Source: CALVZT01 sp964368755 | GTDB taxonomy: Bacteria; Bacillota; Clostridia; Christensenellales; UBA1242 | Length of the DNA: 64,000 bases | Assembly (NCBI GenBank): GCA_964368755.1 | Contig: CAYJCR010000002.1 | Location: 1-64,000 of the forward strand | Direction of reading: 5' to 3' | Shown: positions 8,371-16,284 of the stretch, piece by piece | Position numbering within the stretch: position 1 is the stretch's first letter | How the letters are laid out: the number at the start of each line of letters is the position of its first letter | Translations under genes and position numbers: made by a program | Notes under the pieces: generated by a model | What the model saw: the letters and a program-made list of their open reading frames with translations, nothing else | The model's database searches: none | What the model was told of the DNA's origin: nothing

Positions 8371-8399
8371 TGGACATTTTATATCTTACCTACTATAAT
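8371..8399 (+). promoter_or_regulatory. Sigma-A type promoter
   Basis: TGGACA (8371-8376), 17-nt spacer, TATAAT (8394-8399), about 30 nt upstream of the zinc-ribbon gene start at 8430. Confidence 0.6.
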
Positions 8400-8429
8400 A
8401 ATAGCAGTTTTATGGTAGGAGACAAATCT

Positions 8430-8915
8430 ATGAAGAATCCAGTATATATTAGGTGCCCTCGCTGTGAGCTTAACTATATCCAAAAAAAGGATAAGTTCTG
8501 TAGTGTATGCAAGAAAGAAATGAAAGCACTTGGCTCTCAAGCAGATGAAGATGACTTAGACTTGGAACTTTGTCCTATATGCAAAGTGAACTATATCAAC
8601 CCAGATGAAGATATGTGCGTCCAATGTGCAAAAGAGCACGCTCTTGAAGAAGGTCGTGTCAATGATTTAGACAACGATGATGATTGGAACACTACTGACG
8701 ACGAAGACGGAATCTACTCAGAAGATGAAGAGACTGGAGATATGGCGTCAATAACTGATCTCAACGACGATCCTCTTGATGACGATAGCATTGCTATTGA
8801 TCTCGACGAAGATGTTATTGATGACGAGGACGATGAAGAAGACAAAGAGGAAGACGAGACATTTGATGAAGACTTCGACGACGACACTTTTGACGATATT
8901 GATGAAGACAAATAA
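8430..8915 (+). CDS. Zinc-ribbon protein with long acidic C-terminal tail, function unknown
   Basis: The 161-residue protein has two four-cysteine modules near its N-terminus. The first has CPRC and CSVC pairs (about residues 7-25), the second CPIC and CVQC pairs (about 46-66). Each looks like a rubredoxin-knuckle zinc ribbon. From about residue 80 to the end the sequence is dominated by Asp and Glu (runs such as EDDEEDKEEDE) with almost no basic residues. The start is the ATG at 8430 behind TAGGAGA; the longer frame has no ribosome site. It has its own promoter and terminator. Such a layout could bind a basic protein or mimic nucleic acid, but I do not recognise the family. Confidence 0.85.
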   Translation: MKNPVYIRCPRCELNYIQKKDKFCSVCKKEMKALGSQADEDDLDLELCPICKVNYINPDEDMCVQCAKEHALEEGRVNDLDNDDDWNTTDDEDGIYSEDEETGDMASITDLNDDPLDDDSIAIDLDEDVIDDEDDEEDKEEDETFDEDFDDDTFDDIDEDK

Positions 8916-8927
8916 TTATTAGTTAAT

Positions 8928-8957
8928 AAAGCAACCTAAATTGGGTTGCTTTTTTTG
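8928..8957 (+). terminator. Rho-independent terminator of the zinc-ribbon gene
   Basis: AAAGCAACC / GGTTGCTTT stem with a TAAATTG loop, followed by a T run, 13 nt after the stop codon. Confidence 0.9.
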
Positions 8958-9009
8958 TTGTAACTATAGCAATGCAACATTCTACACAAAGATACATTTT
9001 AATAAAAAA

Positions 9010-9039
9010 TTGCTCATATTCTCTCCCCTTGCATATATT
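9010..9039 (+). promoter_or_regulatory. Possible sigma-A promoter
   Basis: TTGCTC (9010-9015), 18-nt spacer, TATATT (9034-9039), about 30 nt before the GTG start at 9071. Several overlapping TATAAT-like strings nearby make the exact -10 uncertain. Confidence 0.35.
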
Positions 9040-9070
9040 ATAATATCTATAATCGTGGAGGTATCAATAG

Positions 9071-9892
9071 GTGCAATACAAAAAAAGTATTTTTATGAAA
9101 AGTCTTACCGATTGCCCATACAGTGCTATATTAACCATATCCAAAGACAATACGTGCAAATGTGAGTTAAGGACTTTCGGAATCAATGACTATAACAACC
9201 TTGCTCTAGGTGTATTATACAACAACAAAGTATATAAGTTCCCAGTTCAATCTAGCTGTACAACAATCACAATAGAAGATCTAACAATTGATAGCAAGTT
9301 GTCATGCGCTATCGTAAGCTTACAGAATATATCTCATCCAGAACTTATTATGGGTGGAGCTACATGCGATACAACGCCAATTATTTGCTCTTTTGAAGAA
9401 GAAAGCCGTGCCAAAATATACGAGTATGATGACAAGGAATTAGAGCAACTTATAGACAACGAATTGTCTATCCCCGAAGATAATCCCAACCCTCCATTGA
9501 CAATGGAAGAAAAACATGATGAAAAAACATCTACCATAATCAATAAAACGCCAGAAACTTTTTATGATAAAATAAGTAGCCAGTTAAAGAATCTGTTTGA
9601 TAAATATCCATCAGAGACGATTCTCGAAGAAATCCTTCCCAACTCTAAATGGATACATATTGATAATTATGAAGAAGATGGACACTACTGTCTCGGTATA
9701 ATTTATCAAGACAACTCGCCTAAGTATGTCTGTTATGCAATTCCATACCAAACATATGCTTCTCCACCAGATGATCTCAAAGAGTTCGCTCAATGGCTTC
9801 CAATTGATGTTGACGCTTCCGAAGGCAAAGGCTATTGGATAACTTATCAAGACTCTAGCAGTGGCAAATCAATAGTTGTTAACGTCATATAA
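9071..9892 (+). CDS. Conserved-looking hypothetical protein
   Basis: The 273-residue soluble protein has no signal peptide. Residues about 1-110 look like a compact beta domain (short strands such as SAILTISKDN and GVLYNNKVYKFPV). Residues about 115-160 are an acidic, probably disordered linker. Residues about 165-273 form a second domain beginning FYDKISSQLKNLFDKYPSE, followed by SKWIHIDNYEEDGHYCLGIIYQD and ending in a WLPIDV...GYWITYQD motif. The two-domain layout is reminiscent of uncharacterised proteins in other Clostridia, but I assign no function. The start is a GTG 9 nt after GGAGG. It is flanked by terminators, so monocistronic. Confidence 0.8.
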   Translation: MQYKKSIFMKSLTDCPYSAILTISKDNTCKCELRTFGINDYNNLALGVLYNNKVYKFPVQSSCTTITIEDLTIDSKLSCAIVSLQNISHPELIMGGATCDTTPIICSFEEESRAKIYEYDDKELEQLIDNELSIPEDNPNPPLTMEEKHDEKTSTIINKTPETFYDKISSQLKNLFDKYPSETILEEILPNSKWIHIDNYEEDGHYCLGIIYQDNSPKYVCYAIPYQTYASPPDDLKEFAQWLPIDVDASEGKGYWITYQDSSSGKSIVVNVI

Positions 9893-9928
9893 CGGCTAGT
9901 TACAATCAACATCTCAATACCAACAAAA

Positions 9929-9965
9929 ATATATGGCTCAAATTGGCATTTCGAGCCATATTTTT
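9929..9965 (+). terminator. Rho-independent terminator
   Basis: ATATGGCTC / GAGCCATAT stem (9931-9939 / 9953-9961) with a T run, 38 nt after the preceding gene. Confidence 0.88.
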
Positions 9966-9966
9966 A

Positions 9967-9995
9967 TTGACTTAATACAATTAAAATGTTATATT
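9967..9995 (+). promoter_or_regulatory. Sigma-A type promoter of the lipoprotein gene
   Basis: TTGACT (9967-9972), 17-nt spacer, TATATT (9990-9995), immediately after the previous terminator and 43 nt before the ATG at 10039. Confidence 0.6.
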
Positions 9996-10038
9996 TATGT
10001 CTATAATAGAAGTCGAATGCGATAGAGAGGTTTATTTA

Positions 10039-11394
10039 ATGAAAAAATATATTTTTGCAATACTTATGTGTATATGTTCGGTTACTTTCCTTCTTGCTGG
10101 ATGTGGATCCAAAGGACTCGAAGGTGGACCAGCTAGTAGCGATCCTGTAATAGGCAATGGTGGTTTCGCTGTTATCAAAGGAGATTACTTATACTATGCC
10201 AATGCATATTCTTCTCAAACCAATGTTGCTTACAATAGCAATGGTTATGGAGATGAGACACTTTCTGCATTGTATAGAACCAAGCTTTCTGAGACTGGAG
10301 ATATTCAAGTAGATGAAGATGGCAATCCTAAGGGCGCAGAATTACTTGCCAAACAAATAATAGGATTTGAGCAAAGTTCAATATATATCTTCGGAGATTA
10401 TATATACTATGCTACCCCAGCTACTCTTAAGGATGACACAGGTGCATTGGTAACTGGACTATTGACTTTCCATAGAATCAAACTTGATGGAACATCTCAT
10501 AAGCAAGTCGGTTCAATTAAGACAGTTGTTACAGATTTCGCTTTTGCACAGATCGGAGATAATGTTGTTATATCTACCCTTTCTGACAATACAGTTAAGA
10601 CAATCATTGTTAACAAAAAAGGTGGCACTTCTTCTAAGACAATAGCAAGCAATGTAACAAGTGCTGTATTACCAAGAGGAGTCGTAAGTGAAGGTACCGT
10701 TGATGCAACAATATTCTTCTCACAAGCAGTTACACTCAAAGATGATGGTGTTATTGATGGCAACAAAGTATGCAAAGCTAGCCCATTCGGTGGAGATGCA
10801 ATTGATGTATTCAAAGATGGCAAGACATACACTCTTAATGGTATAAGCAATGGCAGGCTATATTTCACTGAGAACTCAATTATGCGTTCTACTGATCTTA
10901 ATGGTGGAATTAACCAATATGCTTACAACGCTCTTGAATCTTACAAAGCTCTTCCTACAACAAGTGGAGATTCTGGAATAGTAGCAACTATTACTTCAGG
11001 AGATTACAATCGTATCGTATATTGTGAAGCTACTCAAACTGGTTCTTCTAGTGTCAAAGTCCTTGTTGACGGAGTTGCTAGCAGCAAAAAATTGACTATC
11101 CTATATGTTACTTCAACTAATGTTGTTTACTCAGACGGCACAGCAGTTATGAGTAAAGCAATCTTCAATAATAACGCACCAACTACTCTATCAGATACTC
11201 TTGTAACAACAATCGGAGAAAAGACTATTGTTGACTTCGATGACGATAACATTTTCTTCTTCAATACTGTCGAAGATTCAAATGGATTGTACAAATATCT
11301 TCATATGTTCAAAGTAGATATCCAAGAAGCACAAACTCAATTAGTTGGTTCACTAGATAGCACAGATGTCAAAGCTGAAGAAGATGCAGAATAA
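10039..11394 (+). CDS. Predicted surface lipoprotein, beta-propeller-like
   Basis: The 451-residue protein starts with a lipoprotein signal (lipobox LLAGC, mature Cys at about residue 21). The mature part is made of repeating beta-strand units with GDYLYYAN, GDYIYYATP, GRLYFTEN, DNIFFFNT and DGNP turns. This fits the DUF5050-like/propeller-type lipoproteins common in Clostridia. No catalytic motif is visible and the ligand is unknown. It ends in an acidic tail. The start is the ATG at 10039 (AGAGG upstream); the longer frame from 9997 would overlap the promoter. It is a single gene with its own promoter and terminator. Confidence 0.82.
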   Translation: MKKYIFAILMCICSVTFLLAGCGSKGLEGGPASSDPVIGNGGFAVIKGDYLYYANAYSSQTNVAYNSNGYGDETLSALYRTKLSETGDIQVDEDGNPKGAELLAKQIIGFEQSSIYIFGDYIYYATPATLKDDTGALVTGLLTFHRIKLDGTSHKQVGSIKTVVTDFAFAQIGDNVVISTLSDNTVKTIIVNKKGGTSSKTIASNVTSAVLPRGVVSEGTVDATIFFSQAVTLKDDGVIDGNKVCKASPFGGDAIDVFKDGKTYTLNGISNGRLYFTENSIMRSTDLNGGINQYAYNALESYKALPTTSGDSGIVATITSGDYNRIVYCEATQTGSSSVKVLVDGVASSKKLTILYVTSTNVVYSDGTAVMSKAIFNNNAPTTLSDTLVTTIGEKTIVDFDDDNIFFFNTVEDSNGLYKYLHMFKVDIQEAQTQLVGSLDSTDVKAEEDAE

Positions 11395-11402
11395 TAAGTA
11401 AT

Positions 11403-11434
11403 AAAAAAGTGGCTAATTACTAACCACTTTTTTT
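11403..11434. terminator. Bidirectional terminator
   Basis: AAAAAAGTGG and CCACTTTTTT form a stem between convergent genes. A/T runs on both sides allow it to serve both the lipoprotein gene (plus) and the small gene at 11442 (minus). Confidence 0.85.
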
Positions 11435-11441
11435 ATGCTCA

Positions 11442-11699
11442 TTAGACAGATGCTTCTTCGATAACGAACTTATCTAGGTCTACACTCTCAACAAAATCCT
11501 CACTCTTCCATACTGTATTGTTAAACTCTATGTAATGCCTGAGATTCTTTGACAATATAACAGGTGTAGGGATATCCATTATGTAACAAATCTCTGTGAT
11601 ATATTCTGGAAACTTATCTTCATCAAACTTCTCGGGCAATTCGTAAATAATACTTTTCAATATCTTTTCGCCCTTGATTGTCTTTGCCCACATCCTCAT
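11442..11699 (-). CDS. Small hypothetical protein (85 aa)
   Basis: A short soluble alpha/beta protein beginning MRMWAKTIKGEKILKS and containing ELPEKFDEDKFPEYITEICYIMDIPTPVILSKN. The N-terminal pattern occurs, to my recollection, in small uncharacterised clostridial proteins, but no function is known to me. The start is the ATG at 11699, 9 nt from a GAGG site; the ATG at 11705 sits too close to it. It is convergent with the lipoprotein gene. Confidence 0.72.
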   Translation of the reverse strand: MRMWAKTIKGEKILKSIIYELPEKFDEDKFPEYITEICYIMDIPTPVILSKNLRHYIEFNNTVWKSEDFVESVDLDKFVIEEASV

Positions 11700-11789
11700 T
11701 GTCATCTACCTCACTCAGAAGATTTTATCACAAAGATAAAAAAATATGAAATATTTTTGACCATATTTAATATAATAATAAAACGACCT

Positions 11790-11814
11790 GCATATATGCC
11801 CTGATTGGTACCAA
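11790..11814. repeat. Two adjacent perfect 10-bp palindromes
   Basis: GCATATATGC (11790-11799) and TTGGTACCAA (11805-11814) sit 5 bp apart in the divergent region between the 85-aa gene (minus) and greA (plus), 23 bp upstream of the greA -35. Possible operator sites. Confidence 0.5.
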
Positions 11815-11836
11815 CCTACAAAATATACAAAAAATG

Positions 11837-11865
11837 TTGACACAATCTTAATTAAAGTATATAAT
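11837..11865 (+). promoter_or_regulatory. Consensus sigma-A promoter of greA
   Basis: TTGACA (11837-11842), 17-nt spacer, TATAAT (11860-11865): a perfect housekeeping promoter. It gives a leader of about 130 nt. Near its 5' end TATCAAAAA pairs with TTTTTGATA, about 26 nt apart. Confidence 0.85.
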
Positions 11866-12002
11866 GCAGTGTATCAAAAACAAAAGAAGAATTATTAACT
11901 TTGATTTTTGATATCCATTGACTACTGTTTTGATTGCTAATGCTAGACAATTAAGACTTCCAAAAACATGGTCATTTTTTTGCATAAAAGGAGGGCAGAA
12001 AC

Positions 12003-12479
12003 ATGGAAGAAATATACTTGACAAAGGACGGCTACAAGGCACTAGAATCTAGACTTATGTATCTTAAGTCACAAGCTAGAGAGGAAGTTGCAAAGAAAAT
12101 TGGAATCGCGCGTGAATTCGGAGACCTGAGCGAGAATGCTGAATATGATGCAGCAAAAGAAGAGCAAGCTCAGATTGAAGCAGAAATAACCGAGATTGAA
12201 GCAAAACTTCGCTTTGGTAAAATTATTAATAAAAGCAGAATAGATACAGGCAAGGTCGTTGTAGGTTGTCATGTCAAACTCTATGATATCGAATTCGATG
12301 AAGAGTTGGAGTATCAGATAACTGGTTCTACCGAAAGCGATCCAACAAAAGGACTTATTAGTAACAACAGTCCAGTAGGAAAAGCCCTCATAGGAAAGAA
12401 GAAGGGTGAAATTGTTGAAGTACTAATACCAGAGACTGGCTCTACTATGAAGTTCAAGATTCTTGATATTCATGCTTAA
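12003..12479 (+). CDS. greA: Transcription elongation factor GreA
   Basis: GreA rescues backtracked RNA polymerase by stimulating transcript cleavage. The 158 residues have the expected coiled-coil N-terminal domain (about 1-78) with the tip acidic residues in EFGDLSENAEYDAAKEEQ and a C-terminal FKBP-like domain (about 84-158) with GKALIGKKKGEIVEV. The ribosome site is AAGGAGGGCAG before the ATG at 12003. It is monocistronic, between a consensus promoter and a terminator. Confidence 0.97.
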   Translation: MEEIYLTKDGYKALESRLMYLKSQAREEVAKKIGIAREFGDLSENAEYDAAKEEQAQIEAEITEIEAKLRFGKIINKSRIDTGKVVVGCHVKLYDIEFDEELEYQITGSTESDPTKGLISNNSPVGKALIGKKKGEIVEVLIPETGSTMKFKILDIHA

Positions 12480-12510
12480 TAACTTTTTTACAACTTAATA
12501 TTATTATTCT

Positions 12511-12537
12511 AAGCAAGACATATGGTCTTGCTTTTTT
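12511..12537 (+). terminator. Rho-independent terminator of greA
   Basis: AAGCAAGAC / GTCTTGCTT stem with a short loop and a T run, about 30 nt after the greA stop. Confidence 0.9.
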
Positions 12538-12636
12538 GTCGCAAAAGGAACATATTTGATTATAAAACGTATTTGTCCAAAAAAATTGTTGGCGAATCCA
12601 AGCAATTATGATAGAATATTGCTATTAGGAGATAAC

Positions 12637-13611
12637 GTGTTGGACATAAATAATTACATTAGACGTACATCACAATATTCAACTTTATCCAAAGAGATTA
12701 TTTCATCTCCCACTCACGCATATATGCTTGTGGGCTATGACAATATGCTTATGAATAGTTGGGCAGATCTTATTTCTGCACTTTTACTATGTCCAAAGCA
12801 CGATTGCACTGTATGTAATACATGCAAGAAGATTGCCCTTCACAGCCATCCAGATATGATATTATTGCCAGCAACTGACAATGTCTTAGTTGAAGATATC
12901 AACTTCCTTATTGACAATGCATATCTAGTGCCTATGGAGAGCACAGATAAGGTCTTTGTTATCAACAACTTCTCTTCTGCTAACATTGCTTCTCAGAACA
13001 AACTGTTGAAGATACTAGAAGAACCACCGGCTTCTGTACATATCATACTTTTGGTAGATAATGAGAGTACAGTATTGCCTACTATATTTTCAAGATGCAG
13101 GAAGATAAATATTACAAGATTGGATGATTCAATTATACGAGATATTGTCATCGATTCTAACAAGCAATCTCAGGCAGACAGCATCGTAGAACTAAGCGAT
13201 GGCAGTCTTACTACAGCACTTAGTTTACTCACAAACAACGAAGCTATTGCTATCAATGATTGCGTCTTCAATGTATTAACTCATATTGATTCATCATCTA
13301 CTGTTATTGCATACTCTTCTTCCCTACTTCAATACAAGAACAGTTTTAAAGATGTTTTAGAAGTAATGGAACAATACCACAAAGATCTACTTATGATCCT
13401 TATGCTCAAAGATAACTTAGTAACAAACAAATCCAAACTCAAAGCATTGAAAGAATTGGCACAATCTTATTCTCCAACTGCTATTGACCTTATTATTAAA
13501 AAAATCTATTATATCAAAAAACAACTCAAAAGCAACTGCTCTGTTACATCCCTTTCCGACAACTTGCTTTTGTCAATCTTGGAGGTAAAGAAAAAATGCA
13601 GTACAATGTAA
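12637..13611 (+). CDS. holB: DNA polymerase III delta' subunit (clamp-loader)
   Basis: This clamp-loader subunit takes part in loading the beta clamp. Recognisable features are HAYMLVG where the P-loop would be (degenerate, as usual in delta'), a four-Cys zinc module in CPKHDCTVCNTCKK, HPDMILL, and the SRC-type sensor region ASQNKLLKILEEPP...ILLVDNESTVLPTIFSRCR. I chose the GTG at 12637 because AGGAG lies 5 nt upstream and the distance to HAY then matches homologues. A TTG at 12556 with AAAAGGA upstream would add 27 residues and is the main alternative. The last 16 nt overlap ricT, a common Bacillota gene order. Confidence 0.87.
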   Translation: MLDINNYIRRTSQYSTLSKEIISSPTHAYMLVGYDNMLMNSWADLISALLLCPKHDCTVCNTCKKIALHSHPDMILLPATDNVLVEDINFLIDNAYLVPMESTDKVFVINNFSSANIASQNKLLKILEEPPASVHIILLVDNESTVLPTIFSRCRKINITRLDDSIIRDIVIDSNKQSQADSIVELSDGSLTTALSLLTNNEAIAINDCVFNVLTHIDSSSTVIAYSSSLLQYKNSFKDVLEVMEQYHKDLLMILMLKDNLVTNKSKLKALKELAQSYSPTAIDLIIKKIYYIKKQLKSNCSVTSLSDNLLLSILEVKKKCSTM

Positions 13612-14582
13612 TCGGTATCAAGTTCAAGAATGGAGCCAAGGTTTATTCCTTCGATCCTAAAGATATAGAATTGCACGTCGGAGATAATGCAATAGTTGAG
13701 ACAAATCGTGGACTAGAATATGGCACTATTATGACAGAAGTGACAAGTCAAGATGAGTCCAATCTTGTATTACCTCTCAAACCTGTTATTCGTAAGGCAA
13801 CCGATAGAGATAAGACTCAATATGAGAATAATACTAAGAAATCTTCTGACGCAATGACCACAACACAAGAATTGATAACCAAACTTGGTCTTGATATGAA
13901 ACTTGTCGATATCGAATACGTATTTGATGGTTCCAAAGTTATCATCAACTTCGTATCAGACAATAGAGTGGACTTCCGTGACCTAGTTAGAGAGCTTGCG
14001 ATCAAACTCAAAGCTAGGGTTGAACTTCGCCAAATAGGCATACGTGACCAGTCCAAAACCGTTGGTGGTATAGGTATATGCGGTAGACCATGCTGTTGCA
14101 GTACTTTTCTTAATGATTTTGAGAAAGTATCAATCAAGATGGCAAAGAACCAAAGTTTATCACTCAACCCTGCCAAGATAAGTGGATTGTGTGGAAGGCT
14201 TATGTGTTGTCTAGAATATGAGAATCCATATTATGCAGAAGTGCTTGCCAAGATGCCAAAGATCAATAGCACAGTATCAACTCCTGAAGGCAAAGGCACA
14301 GTAGTATACCAGAATATACTTAAGCAGATTGTATCCGTAAAGATAATGACAACTGATGAGATATTCTCTATCAAAGACTTTCCTCTCAAAGATATACGTT
14401 TTGATAGACCAGTACCTAATCAGAATGTTCAGAAACCGAACCCTAACAAACAGCCTTCACAAGCTCCTACACAAGGCACTACTCAACCAAGCGATATTGT
14501 GAAGAAAAAGAAAAAGCACAAGAAGAAAAAACCAGCTTCAACAGATGCAACAAATACTCAGAATAATAATAGCAAGAATTAA
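13596..14582 (+). CDS. ricT: PSP1-family protein RicT (YaaT)
   Basis: In B. subtilis this protein joins RicA and RicF in a 4Fe-4S-containing complex that assists RNase Y mRNA maturation and accelerates the Spo0A phosphorelay. The 328 residues include the PSP1 core with conserved Cys clusters CGRPCCC (about 166-172) and SGLCGRLMCCLEYE (about 198-211). These are the cluster-binding candidates. The C-terminal 60 residues are a Pro/Gln/Lys-rich disordered tail ending in KKKKKHKKKK. The start overlaps holB and has GGAGGT 8 nt upstream. RicT linkage to sporulation is known in Bacillus, but whether a phosphorelay exists here cannot be seen. Confidence 0.94.
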   Translation: MQYNVIGIKFKNGAKVYSFDPKDIELHVGDNAIVETNRGLEYGTIMTEVTSQDESNLVLPLKPVIRKATDRDKTQYENNTKKSSDAMTTTQELITKLGLDMKLVDIEYVFDGSKVIINFVSDNRVDFRDLVRELAIKLKARVELRQIGIRDQSKTVGGIGICGRPCCCSTFLNDFEKVSIKMAKNQSLSLNPAKISGLCGRLMCCLEYENPYYAEVLAKMPKINSTVSTPEGKGTVVYQNILKQIVSVKIMTTDEIFSIKDFPLKDIRFDRPVPNQNVQKPNPNKQPSQAPTQGTTQPSDIVKKKKKHKKKKPASTDATNTQNNNSKN

Positions 14583-14596
14583 CTTGCTATTTTTTT
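14568..14596 (+). terminator. Rho-independent terminator of holB-ricT
   Basis: AATAGCAAG / CTTGCTATT stem followed by a T run. The ricT stop codon lies in the loop. Confidence 0.88.
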
Positions 14597-14628
14597 ATAA
14601 AAAAATATTCACTTGTTCAGCGAATATT
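14597..14628 (-). terminator. Terminator of the murB-trmN6 operon
   Basis: On the minus strand GAATATT and AATATTC pair around a loop and are followed by an A/T run ending in Ts. It lies just past the trmN6 stop and abuts the ricT terminator, so the convergent operons are insulated. Confidence 0.6.
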
Positions 14629-14631
14629 CAT

Positions 14632-15297
14632 TTAGTTATATATTGGTTCACGCACTTTGAGTTCTGTCTTACCACCTTTGGATGCTTGTATCATCACAAG
14701 ATAAGCTTCACTATGCTCTTTGGGATAGATAAAAGTAACCTCTTTTGCTGGCAACTTATACTGTGTGAGCAGTGCTAATATCTCACTTAATCTTTCTGCC
14801 CTATGCACGAAGTAGAACTTCCCTCCAAACTTTAATAACTTGCTTGCACTACATACAAGTTCTTCTAGTGTCATCTTAATCTCATGTCTTGCTATTGATA
14901 TTGTTTCGCTTTCGTTCTTATAACACGGATTTTTTGTATAAGGAGGATTACATACCACAACCGAACAAGACTCTTTGCCAATGACATCAGGGGCTTGTTG
15001 AAGGCTAATATTCTTCACATCAATACGAGATTGTAGCCCATTAAGTTCGACATTCTTCATGGCAAGTTCTGCCATATTGTCCTGCAATTCAACTGCAACA
15101 ATCTTCTTTGCCTTTGTCTTAGCAGTTAATAATAGCGAGATAATACCGCTTCCACTACAAAGATCTACAACAGTATCTTTGGATCCTGCTTTGACATAAT
15201 TGGCCAATATCACACTATCGCTCGTAAAGCAATAAAGCTCTGAGTCTTGTAGAATCTTCAACCCATTACAATCCAAGTCTTCTTCTCTTATTGTCAT
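14632..15297 (-). CDS. TrmN6-like tRNA1(Val) adenine-N6 methyltransferase
   Basis: A class I SAM-dependent N6-adenine methyltransferase (221 aa) of the YfiC/TrmN6 (YabB) group, which modifies A37 of tRNA1(Val) in E. coli. Motif I is VVDLCSGSGIISLLL (about 43-57) and the catalytic NPPY motif is in VVCNPPYTKNP (about 116-122). It is the last gene of the minus operon, 9 nt after pfkA. In B. subtilis the homologue yabB sits near ricT and holB, as here, though on the opposite strand. The substrate is inferred from family only. Confidence 0.88.
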   Translation of the reverse strand: MTIREEDLDCNGLKILQDSELYCFTSDSVILANYVKAGSKDTVVDLCSGSGIISLLLTAKTKAKKIVAVELQDNMAELAMKNVELNGLQSRIDVKNISLQQAPDVIGKESCSVVVCNPPYTKNPCYKNESETISIARHEIKMTLEELVCSASKLLKFGGKFYFVHRAERLSEILALLTQYKLPAKEVTFIYPKEHSEAYLVMIQASKGGKTELKVREPIYN

Positions 15298-15306
15298 ACC
15301 TATCTC

Positions 15307-16272
15307 CTAGCCATTGAGTTTGAGGAACAAGTCAAGGAGGTTATAATCAAAGTTTGATTGACAAGCCAAAGCCTGGTCGATAGGCATCTCAAACACGCGA
15401 TTGTTCTTAATACCAATAGCTTTGTTGAATATACCATCTTGTATCAACTCAACTGCCCTAACGCCCATCTGCATAGCAAGTATTCTATCCTTAACTGATG
15501 GAGCACCGCCTCTTTGTATACGACCAAGTTGACAAGGCTTAGTTTCGATCTTTGCTTCTTTTTCTATCTTCTTAGCCAACTCATTGATATCAAAGATATT
15601 CTCAGCGATAATAACGATAGGGCTCTCAACACCCTTGGCAATACATTGTTTTACCTTATCAACAATTTGTTTCTTAGTAGTTGGTTTCTCTTTGAGAACA
15701 ACAAAGTCGCTGTTTGTTGATGCTGCACATTCAAGAGCAATATCTCCACAGTCTCTTCCCATTACTTCAATTATTCCACATCTATTGTGCGAACTAAGTG
15801 TTTGCTTTAATGACTCGATTGCAACAACTGCATTGTTAACTGCTGTATCAAATCCAAGACAAAGCTCCGAATAGAACAAATCATTGTCAATTGTCCCTGG
15901 AAGATTGATACATTTGACGCCTCGTTTGACTAAGTCTAACGAGCCTCTGTATGAGCCATCTCCACCAATGATAATAAGTGCATTGACTTTCTCTTTTTTG
16001 AGATTGTCAACAGCTTGAAGTTGATACTTTTCTTCAAAAAACTCCATACATCTAGAAGACTTGATAATAGTTCCACCCAAGTGAGAAATATTGGCAACTT
16101 TGTCCAAATCCAGCGTAACAAACTTATTATTGATAATGCCTTTGTAGCCTTCCATGTAACCAATAACTTCAATGCCATGGTACTGTGCCATCTTGACAAT
16201 GTTGTAGATGGATGCGTTCATTCCTTGGCAATCTCCACCACTAGTTATTACTGCGATTTTGTTGATTTTCAT
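15307..16272 (-). CDS. pfkA: ATP-dependent 6-phosphofructokinase
   Basis: This catalyses fructose-6-phosphate to fructose-1,6-bisphosphate, the committed step of glycolysis. The 321-aa length matches the short bacterial group. Motifs seen: TSGGDCQGMNA at the N-terminus, IIGGDGSYRG (about 100-109; Gly rather than Asp after GGD indicates ATP rather than pyrophosphate), the catalytic PGTIDND (about 124-130), and EVMGRDCGDIAL. It lies 12 nt downstream of dnaE; dnaE-pfkA adjacency is widespread in Clostridia. Confidence 0.97.
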   Translation of the reverse strand: MKINKIAVITSGGDCQGMNASIYNIVKMAQYHGIEVIGYMEGYKGIINNKFVTLDLDKVANISHLGGTIIKSSRCMEFFEEKYQLQAVDNLKKEKVNALIIIGGDGSYRGSLDLVKRGVKCINLPGTIDNDLFYSELCLGFDTAVNNAVVAIESLKQTLSSHNRCGIIEVMGRDCGDIALECAASTNSDFVVLKEKPTTKKQIVDKVKQCIAKGVESPIVIIAENIFDINELAKKIEKEAKIETKPCQLGRIQRGGAPSVKDRILAMQMGVRAVELIQDGIFNKAIGIKNNRVFEMPIDQALACQSNFDYNLLDLFLKLNG

Positions 16273-16284
16273 AACTTTTTCTCC

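Noticed and set aside
8714..8911. A Ser-rich 65-codon minus-strand frame
   Set aside because: It is the reverse complement of the Asp/Glu-rich tail of the zinc-ribbon gene (GAT/GAC codons read as Ser).
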